Positions 54,888 through 64,000 of a stretch of DNA of 64,000 nucleotides are shown here, piece by piece. The stretch lies in NCBI RefSeq assembly GCF_005281475.1, contig NZ_CP040106.1, forward strand, positions 377,501 through 441,500. Reading direction: 5' to 3'. Origin of the DNA: Echinicola rosea (lineage in GTDB: Bacteria > Bacteroidota > Bacteroidia > Cytophagales > Cyclobacteriaceae). Each line of letters begins with the position of its first letter. The stretch's first letter is position 1. The notes beneath the pieces are model-generated. The model was not told the DNA's origin. It did not search any database and worked only from the letters and a program-made list of their open reading frames with translations. The position numbers and the translations under genes are program-made.

Positions 54888-56417
54888 ATGAGTACAATAA
54901 CCCAAGAAAAACCAGCTACCCTGCTGGATCGCCCTGATTTCAAACCGCATTATGACAATTTTATCGGTGGAAAATTTGTACCTCCCGTGGACGGAGAATA
55001 TTTCGATGTCATCAGTCCCGTGGATGGTCAGGTCTTCACTAAAGTGGCCCGTGGCAAGGCTGCTGATATCGAATTGGCACTGGACGCTGCCCATAAGGCT
55101 TTTCCCGCATGGAGCCGCACCTCCGCCACCGAGAGGAGCAACATCATGCTCAAAATCGCAGATCGAATAGAAAACAAACTGGAATACCTAGCAGCCGTAG
55201 AAACCATTGATAATGGTAAACCAGTAAGAGAGACCATCAATGCCGACTTGGCGTTGGTGGTCGACCACTTCAGGTATTACGCTGGAGTGATCAGGGCCGA
55301 AGAAGGCAGTATCGCAGAGCTTGACGAGCACACCGTTTCGATCAATGTCAAAGAACCCATCGGCATCGTCGGACAAATCATCCCATGGAATTTCCCCATG
55401 TTGATGGCCACGTGGAAAATGGCCCCTGCCATGGCCGCCGGCTGCTGTACTATCGTCAAACCTGCCGAACAGACTCCTGCTTCTATCATGATCCTGATGG
55501 AAATCATCGGAGACCTGATCCCGCCCGGTGTCCTCAATATAGTCAACGGATTTGGGCCAGAAGCGGGGAAGCCACTTGCCCAATCAGCACGACTCGACAA
55601 GGTCGCCTTCACGGGCGAAACCACCACAGGGCGACTGATCATGCAATATGCTTCCGATAACCTCAATCCTGTCACCATGGAGCTTGGCGGCAAATCTCCC
55701 AATGTCTTCTTCCCATCCGTAATGGATGCCGATGACGAATTTTTGGACAAATGCCTGGAAGGAGCCGCGATGTTTGCACTCAACCAAGGGGAGGTTTGCA
55801 CCTGTCCGAGCCGGATTTTGGTACATGAAAAAATCTATGACGCTTTTATGGAAAAAGTAGTCGCCAGAGTTGAGGCCATCCAAATGGGCCATCCACTGGA
55901 CAAGACCACCATGATGGGTGCCCAAGCTTCCAAGGACCAGTTTGAAAAAATCCTTAACTATATCGACATCGGAAAACAGGAAGGAGCCGAAGTACTGACC
56001 GGTGGTGGAGTGGCCCAGCTGAACAGTGGCCTAGAGAATGGCTATTATGTCAAGCCTACCCTGCTAAAAGGCCATAACAAAATGCGGGTATTCCAAGAGG
56101 AAATTTTTGGCCCGGTATGTTCCGTTACTACATTCAAAGATGTCGAGGACGCCATTTCGATATCCAATGACACGCTTTATGGATTAGGAGCTGGCGTATG
56201 GACCAGGGATGCCCACGAAGCCTACCAAGTACCCCGTGCGATCAAAGCAGGCCGTGTTTGGGTCAACTGCTATCATGCCTACCCTGCCCACGCACCCTTT
56301 GGCGGGTACAAAAAATCAGGCTTTGGCCGAGAAACCCACCTGATGATGCTCAATCATTACCGTCAAAACAAAAACATGCTGATTTCTTATGACAAGAACA
56401 AGCTCGGTTTCTTTTAA
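54888..56417 (+). CDS. NAD-dependent aldehyde dehydrogenase (AldB/ExaC-like)
   Basis: 509 residues. [19 protein letters not shown] (164-182), catalytic Glu265 in MELGGKSPN and nucleophile Cys304 in NQGEVCTC, with [13 protein letters not shown] near the C-terminus. The close pairing with DUF779 downstream and an AraC regulator upstream is typical of acetaldehyde/alcohol-oxidation ALDHs. A strong terminator separates it from the DUF779 gene's own start but readthrough is plausible. Confidence 0.95.
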   Translation: MSTITQEKPATLLDRPDFKPHYDNFIGGKFVPPVDGEYFDVISPVDGQVFTKVARGKAADIELALDAAHKAFPAWSRTSATERSNIMLKIADRIENKLEYLAAVETIDNGKPVRETINADLALVVDHFRYYAGVIRAEEGSIAELDEHTVSINVKEPIGIVGQIIPWNFPMLMATWKMAPAMAAGCCTIVKPAEQTPASIMILMEIIGDLIPPGVLNIVNGFGPEAGKPLAQSARLDKVAFTGETTTGRLIMQYASDNLNPVTMELGGKSPNVFFPSVMDADDEFLDKCLEGAAMFALNQGEVCTCPSRILVHEKIYDAFMEKVVARVEAIQMGHPLDKTTMMGAQASKDQFEKILNYIDIGKQEGAEVLTGGGVAQLNSGLENGYYVKPTLLKGHNKMRVFQEEIFGPVCSVTTFKDVEDAISISNDTLYGLGAGVWTRDAHEAYQVPRAIKAGRVWVNCYHAYPAHAPFGGYKKSGFGRETHLMMLNHYRQNKNMLISYDKNKLGFF

Positions 56418-56437
56418 TTAACTGACTTATTATGAAC

Positions 56438-56468
56438 AAAAGGAGCTATTTAATATGGCTCCTTTTTT
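56438..56468 (+). terminator. Terminator after aldehyde dehydrogenase
   Basis: AAAAGGAGC/GCTCCTTTT stem followed by T run; it occupies the 5' part of a longer open frame, which argues that the DUF779 protein starts later, at 56489. Confidence 0.75.
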
Positions 56469-56488
56469 CTTTACAAAAATCAACCGAT

Positions 56489-56869
56489 ATGACATATAAA
56501 CGAATAGATATCTCAAAGGAAGCAGAAGCCTTGGTGGACAAGATCCGTGAACAACACGGTCCGCTGATGTTTCACCAGAGTGGTGGTTGCTGTGACGGAT
56601 CCAGCCCCATGTGCTATGCCAAAGGCGACTTCCGCACAGGAGCTTCTGACGTCTGGATGGGCAACATCCATGAGTGTGATTTCTTTATGTCCAAAGATCA
56701 ATTCGAATATTGGAAGCATACCCATCTGACACTGGATGTCACCGATGGCCGTGGAGCGAGTTTCTCACTGGATATACCTTACGGCAAGCGATTCATCATC
56801 CGAAGCAGATTGCTCAGCAAAGAAGAACTGGCTGATCTCGAACCTGTAAAGAGTGGTGAGGAGCAATGA
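56489..56869 (+). CDS. DUF779-family protein
   Basis: 126 residues from the ATG at 56489, chosen because the longer frame would run through a terminator. FHQSGGCCDGSSPMCYAKGDF (about 29-49) with its Cys cluster and WMGNIHECDFFMSKDQFEYWKH are DUF779 signatures. The family is nearly always beside aldehyde dehydrogenase genes and may bind a metal through the Cys/His residues; biochemical role not established. Confidence 0.88.
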   Translation: MTYKRIDISKEAEALVDKIREQHGPLMFHQSGGCCDGSSPMCYAKGDFRTGASDVWMGNIHECDFFMSKDQFEYWKHTHLTLDVTDGRGASFSLDIPYGKRFIIRSRLLSKEELADLEPVKSGEEQ

Positions 56870-56895
56870 TGTTTCCGAACCTGTAAAACGTCTCA

Positions 56896-57999
56896 TCAAA
56901 AGACAATCCCCATACTTAGAGAACCTTCAAGCCTGTCATGGGCAGGGCCGTCATGATGAAATATGGTTAAATCATCCTTTGCTTGGATCCACCTACCTTC
57001 CAAGCGGACATAACTGTTGGAAGTCGGCTTATATTCGGTGCTCAGGGTGTACCCCATGAGTTGGAGCCCGCTCATATTGCCAAAACTATCTTCATACGTA
57101 CCGGAGATAAACCCATCTGGATCCTGAAAGGTCTCCACTCTTCCCGTCACCGAATAATCATCCGTAAATTGGTACCTTAGCGTCGCCAATGCGTTGTACA
57201 TCAGGGCGGCATTATCTGGTTTTGCCAATTGGGAGTGCCCCTGTGTGCCCACATCTCCACCGACGGTGAGGTAGATTTTTGGAGAGGGGCTATAGTTTAC
57301 ATACAAATTATGATAGGTACGGAATTGCTTCGGAGAAATCCCATCCAGCGATTCACGGCCAAAGAGATTGGTATAGGTGAGTTGTAAATCTTCCCGAAGG
57401 GAATATGAAAATAAAAGGCCTACAGACTTGGCATTATTGGCATCCAAGAAGTAGTTATAGCCATTTACCACCCAAAACTGGAAGTCAAGCTTATCGCTCC
57501 CCTCATAAGCTATCCGTACACCACTTTGGTAAAAAGGCTCGTTATAGCTCGCCACGGTGGTAGATGTCGTATAATTGTCCTTTGGCAAAAAGCTCTCGGT
57601 ACCAATATGGGTACGAAAGAATCCGGCATCAATCCACCATTCATTGGCCAACTTCACCCCGACATTAGCTTCTTGCAGTACTGGAAAATCAGGATCCCAA
57701 ATGGCCTTGGGAATATCCCCGTAATGCAGGGTAAGGTTTCCGCGTATCCGTTCGTCTTGATAATGGATCCCAACCTGGACAATATTCAGACCGAAACGCT
57801 GGTCACGTGGTACCGTAGTAGCAAATTCTTGCAGGACATTGGCACCCAAAGAATCGGAATAGGCCGCGTAATACACTTCGATATAACCCGAAAAGTCAAA
57901 ATTTCCCCAGATACTGGTCTTTTCTTGCGCCTTGGCAATGTGAAAAAAGCAAAGCGTCATTGCTGCCAAAAAAACGGTTTGTTTTCTAATGGATTTCAT
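56896..57999 (-). CDS. BBP2-family outer membrane porin-like protein
   Basis: 367 residues: signal peptide (MKSIRKQTVFLAAMTLCFF...AKAQ), then SIWGNFDFSGYIEVYYAAY, LHYGDIP, IDAGFFRTHIGTESF and NGYNYFLDANNAKSVGLLFSYS, the OmpL-like (BBP2) barrel pattern, ending SLSMGIVF. Possibly a solute channel; no substrate evidence. It stands alone. Confidence 0.78.
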   Translation of the reverse strand: MKSIRKQTVFLAAMTLCFFHIAKAQEKTSIWGNFDFSGYIEVYYAAYSDSLGANVLQEFATTVPRDQRFGLNIVQVGIHYQDERIRGNLTLHYGDIPKAIWDPDFPVLQEANVGVKLANEWWIDAGFFRTHIGTESFLPKDNYTTSTTVASYNEPFYQSGVRIAYEGSDKLDFQFWVVNGYNYFLDANNAKSVGLLFSYSLREDLQLTYTNLFGRESLDGISPKQFRTYHNLYVNYSPSPKIYLTVGGDVGTQGHSQLAKPDNAALMYNALATLRYQFTDDYSVTGRVETFQDPDGFISGTYEDSFGNMSGLQLMGYTLSTEYKPTSNSYVRLEGRWIQAKDDLTIFHHDGPAHDRLEGSLSMGIVF

Positions 58000-58323
58000 A
58001 AAATTTAAATTAATGGTTTTCTCTTGTGGAGTGCGTATATTCTAAAGAAGAATAGGCTGAAAAATAGCTATTGACCGCCCGTCGGTCATGGAGTCCCTTC
58101 CCTCAATGGAAAAGGAGACCTCACCCCTAAAATATAGTAAAGTCTTCTAATATTACTTGATTACAAAGCAAACAATTTCCTTTCTATAAAAACAGATTAA
58201 AAATCGAGTAATATAGGTAAACTATACCATATTCACTGGCGTCTTTCCACTAAAAAACAACAAAGGCAGGTCTCAACGAACCTGCCTTTGTAACTGTCTG
58301 ATAAAAACCATTAACTGACATTC
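58000..58323. other. Gap with terminator
   Basis: 324 bp between the porin and beta-galactosidase genes. Apart from the terminator at 58260-58291 I see no structured element or gene. Confidence 0.5.
58260..58291 (-). terminator. Terminator of the GH2 gene
   Basis: ACAAAGGCAGGT/ACCTGCCTTTGT 12-bp stem; on the minus strand it is followed by a T-rich tract (TGTTTTTTAG). Confidence 0.85.
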
Positions 58324-61497
<3,174 letters not shown>

Positions 61498-61545
61498 TCA
61501 GAACAAGACCTTACCTTCAAAAGCTTTTTGCTTTTTAAGCTATAT

Positions 61546-63681
61546 TCATCCCCCAATGCCTTCCACAGTAGGCTCCACACGAATGATATTTCCTTCCTCA
61601 TCAAAGGTCATAGGATCAATACACACCTCTCGGTGAAAGCCGGCAGCCCTGCCCATGGCAATACCGTGAGGTCGGGTAAACCGGTGATACACAATATACC
61701 ATTCATCTTTTCCCGGAATTTGGATGACGGAATTGTGCCCTGTTCCATAGATACCTTTTTCTGGGGCTTTGGCGATGACCATATTATCCTCCGGAATGGT
61801 CAGTGGCCCCATTGGTGAATCGGCAAAGGCATAGCGGACACGGTAATCCTCATCACGGGTATCATTCTCTGACCATAGAAAATAGTATTTCCCATTCCTG
61901 TAAAAGACCTCTGTGCCTTCGCGGAAAGTCCCATCTTCGGGGGTCAGTAACTTCACCTTGCTTTTGTCAAAGCTGATCATATCGTCATTTAGGGGTACTG
62001 CGGCCAAGTAGCCATTTCCCCAATAAAAGAAATCTTTCCCACTTACTGGGTCATGGAATACATCTGGGTCAATCTCCTGCCCTCTATTGGTTCCCTCTGG
62101 TTTGAAATCCACCAATGCTTTTCCGGAATCCTTAAAGGGCCCAGCAGGATGATCTGCCACGGCCACTCCTATTTTTTGCGCCGCGGTGAAGTAGTAGAAA
62201 TACTTGTATTGCCCATTAATTTCCTTTTCAATCGCACATGGAGCCCAAGCGTTACGATTGGCCCAATCGACATCTTTGTGCAGGTCGAGCATAACGCCAT
62301 CATCCTGCCAATCGGTCAGATCCGCAGAGGAAAATGACTTGAAATAGGTTCCTGACCATGAATCGAAGCCATCACTGGTAGGATAGAGATGGAATTTCCC
62401 AGTCTTGTGGGAATAGATAATTTCCGGATCTGCATAATATCCCTTTAAGGCTGGATTTTGGTCTTTTCTTGCTTCCACCTGAAATTCCTGACGGGAACCA
62501 TCAGGTTTGGACAACGTATAGGCAACGGCTCCCTTGCTAAAGTCCTGTACACCTGACGGTGAAAGACCATATCCCACCATAAGCTCAAACTGAGGATCCA
62601 ATGACGCTAGATCGGCGTCCTTTTTGGCAGGCAAATAGATCGTGCCCTGCTCCTGATTCACCATTACATTATTTTCGTACAGTTGTTCACCATTCGTGCC
62701 CGTGATCCAGTTTTGTTCATCCAGTCCATAGGCATTTTCCAGTCGCTTGGCTTCTTCCAATGTGATAGGCAACACAGAACCATGACGCGGATGGAAATTC
62801 ATGTTTACCTGATCATCGATCACTTCAAAGTGTTCCAAATCGGTACTTTCGGTAAATTGATAGCCACCCTTTATGTACACATCATACATCAAGATGTACT
62901 TTTCGCTATCGTTCAATTTAAATATACCGGATCCTTCCACGGCTTCTTTGGTCTGCTGCAGGTAGTTTTCCTCCATCTTATACGCGCCAGTCAATTGATC
63001 CGCTACGGCCTTTTTGATGCCATTGCCATGTCCTTCGGTCTTGAAAAACAAATGGTACTTCCCGTCTTTCTCTACTATATCCCCGTCAATGCATGATTTG
63101 TTTTCTGGATGGAAGAAAAGCTGCTGCGGTGTAGTTTCCAGACTGGTAAAGTCCTCATTGGCATAAGCATAATAGATGATATCCGGATCATCACCCTGCT
63201 TCATGGAGAAATACACCATGTATTTGCCTGCTGCGGGATCATAGATGGTCTGTGGCGCCCATACCCTGCTTACGTTACCAAATTTTTCTGGAAATAATGC
63301 TGGAATAAAAACCGTACTATGCTCCCAATGTACCAGATCGTCGGAGGTCAGAAACACCATCCCCTGATTGGTCCAGCCATCTTCAGGCACATATAAATCT
63401 GTCAGCACCATGTAAAATTTGCCATCTTCCCCGCGAAGGATGTGGGGATCACGGACACCGCCCCTTTTGCTTATCGAGTCAGCACTGATCACCGGCTGGT
63501 TATCATTCAGAGCACGGTAGTCAAAGCCATCTTTGCTAATAGCAAAATGGACAGCTTCCTGACCAGGGCCATTGCCCGTGAAATAAGCGAACAAATAGGC
63601 CTCCGGCTCTTCAGATGAAGATGTACAGCTTAGGGTTAGTACTATACCAAGTGCCAATAATAGGTTAGATAGGAATTTCAT
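61546..63681 (-). CDS. Tandem-GH43 lipoprotein (arabinosidase/xylosidase-like)
   Basis: 711 residues. Lipobox LTLSC near residue 20, then two five-bladed GH43 modules: about 25-345 (GGVRDPHILRGEDGKFYMV, IDGDIVEKDGKYHLFF, AVEGSGIFKL) and about 420-700 (ADPEIIYSHKTGKFHLYP, EIDPDVFHDPVSGK, REGTEVFYRNGKYYFLWS). Each keeps a base Asp and an acid Glu candidate. It probably removes arabinofuranosyl or xylosyl side groups at the cell surface. It precedes the GH2 gene in transcription order. Confidence 0.88.
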   Translation of the reverse strand: MKFLSNLLLALGIVLTLSCTSSSEEPEAYLFAYFTGNGPGQEAVHFAISKDGFDYRALNDNQPVISADSISKRGGVRDPHILRGEDGKFYMVLTDLYVPEDGWTNQGMVFLTSDDLVHWEHSTVFIPALFPEKFGNVSRVWAPQTIYDPAAGKYMVYFSMKQGDDPDIIYYAYANEDFTSLETTPQQLFFHPENKSCIDGDIVEKDGKYHLFFKTEGHGNGIKKAVADQLTGAYKMEENYLQQTKEAVEGSGIFKLNDSEKYILMYDVYIKGGYQFTESTDLEHFEVIDDQVNMNFHPRHGSVLPITLEEAKRLENAYGLDEQNWITGTNGEQLYENNVMVNQEQGTIYLPAKKDADLASLDPQFELMVGYGLSPSGVQDFSKGAVAYTLSKPDGSRQEFQVEARKDQNPALKGYYADPEIIYSHKTGKFHLYPTSDGFDSWSGTYFKSFSSADLTDWQDDGVMLDLHKDVDWANRNAWAPCAIEKEINGQYKYFYYFTAAQKIGVAVADHPAGPFKDSGKALVDFKPEGTNRGQEIDPDVFHDPVSGKDFFYWGNGYLAAVPLNDDMISFDKSKVKLLTPEDGTFREGTEVFYRNGKYYFLWSENDTRDEDYRVRYAFADSPMGPLTIPEDNMVIAKAPEKGIYGTGHNSVIQIPGKDEWYIVYHRFTRPHGIAMGRAAGFHREVCIDPMTFDEEGNIIRVEPTVEGIGG

Positions 63682-63769
63682 TGTTGTTTTTATCTACGAG
63701 TATATGATGAGTATTCACTACAATAATAATAAATGTATGACAAACACTTATACTTTATTGTATTGGCAC

Positions 63770-63862
63770 GGGGAAATCGCTTTTAAACTATTAGTCAAGA
63801 GATGTCAGCCTGACTCTTTTTACCAGAATCAAATTACTTCATGGGGTTAAAAGCGATTTCCC
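63770..63862. repeat. Family D inverted-end repeat (D2)
   Basis: 93 bp. GGGGAAATCGCTTTTAAACT and the complement TTAAAAGCGATTTCCC at the other end; the interior matches D1 (17700-17853) in the opposite orientation. Flanks GTATTGGCAC and GTATTTGCAT share 8 of 10 bases if the end is placed at 63863, hinting at a 10-bp duplication here too. Confidence 0.65.
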
Positions 63863-63884
63863 TAGTATTTGCATCATTATATCA

Positions 63885-64000
63885 TTAATCCAAATACCGT
63901 AGCATCGCCTCTACCAAATAATAATCCCCATAGGTCAATGGCACGTCCACTTCGGAATTTTCAGGAATGTGCCCCACACCGTGCTTGAGGAGGAACCCTC
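63885..64000 (-). CDS. GH88 unsaturated glucuronyl hydrolase, C-terminal end (runs off window)
   Basis: Only the last 37 codons are visible. GFLLKHGVGHIPENSEVDVP and the end LTYGDYYLVEAMLRYLD closely follow the C-terminus of glycoside hydrolase family 88. It lies upstream of the GH43-GH2 genes on the same strand and extends the glycan cluster to an uronic-acid-bearing substrate. The catalytic domain is outside the window. Confidence 0.78.
   Translation of the reverse strand, partial: GFLLKHGVGHIPENSEVDVPLTYGDYYLVEAMLRYLD

Overview
The window looks like chromosomal DNA of a Bacteroidota bacterium of the Cytophagales/Cyclobacteriaceae type (Echinicola, Cyclobacterium or Algoriphagus-like; the genus is an inference). 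The reasons are two SusC/SusD pairs, an ECF sigma/FecR pair, a PorU2/PorV2-type type IX secretion pair, DUF4097 and PspC proteins, Bacteroidota-style promoters (TAnnTTTG at -7) and almost no Shine-Dalgarno sequences.

Layout. 0-10 kb: porV2-porU2 (minus); a PadR regulator with a double-PspC membrane protein; a small lipoprotein; and a compact operon of ECF sigma factor, anti-sigma-like protein, beta-barrel protein and DUF4097 protein. 10-24.5 kb: mostly housekeeping genes (PaaE-like reductase, DUF4397 lipoprotein, purB, CtlX-like hydrolase, clpC, WbqC-like protein, threonylcarbamoyl-AMP synthase, mltG, thioesterase, YihY). 24.5-26.6 kb: tRNA-Ser(UGA) followed by a patch with a tiny membrane protein and a broken HipA gene. 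26.7-41.5 kb: a minus-strand run with sigma, FecR, STN-SusC, SusD and a large PhoD-like phosphatase as one apparent transport/phosphatase operon, plus a second SusC/SusD pair upstream. 42.6-49.4 kb: small metabolic genes, Ppx/GppA, and a gluconokinase/6-phosphogluconate dehydrogenase fusion. 51-58 kb: an oxidoreductase; an A+T-rich two-gene cassette (OLD/AAA-type ATPase plus a PD-(D/E)xK-like protein) that is a candidate defence module; an AraC regulator diverging from aldehyde dehydrogenase and DUF779; and a porin. 58.3 kb to the end: a glycan-degrading cluster of GH2 beta-galactosidase, tandem-GH43 lipoprotein and the tail of a GH88 hydrolase.

The gene-poor gaps are largely made of short non-coding mobile elements. 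Family A (376 bp) and family B (about 600-750 bp) both have terminal inverted repeats and 10-bp target duplications that can be read directly. Family C (about 170 bp) has inverted ends, and family B sits inside it at the same position twice. At 49.7-50.9 kb a family A copy encloses C-like sequence that encloses a B copy. A fourth family (D) occurs at 17.7 and 63.8 kb. No transposase gene is present in the window, so these look like MITE-type passengers mobilised in trans.
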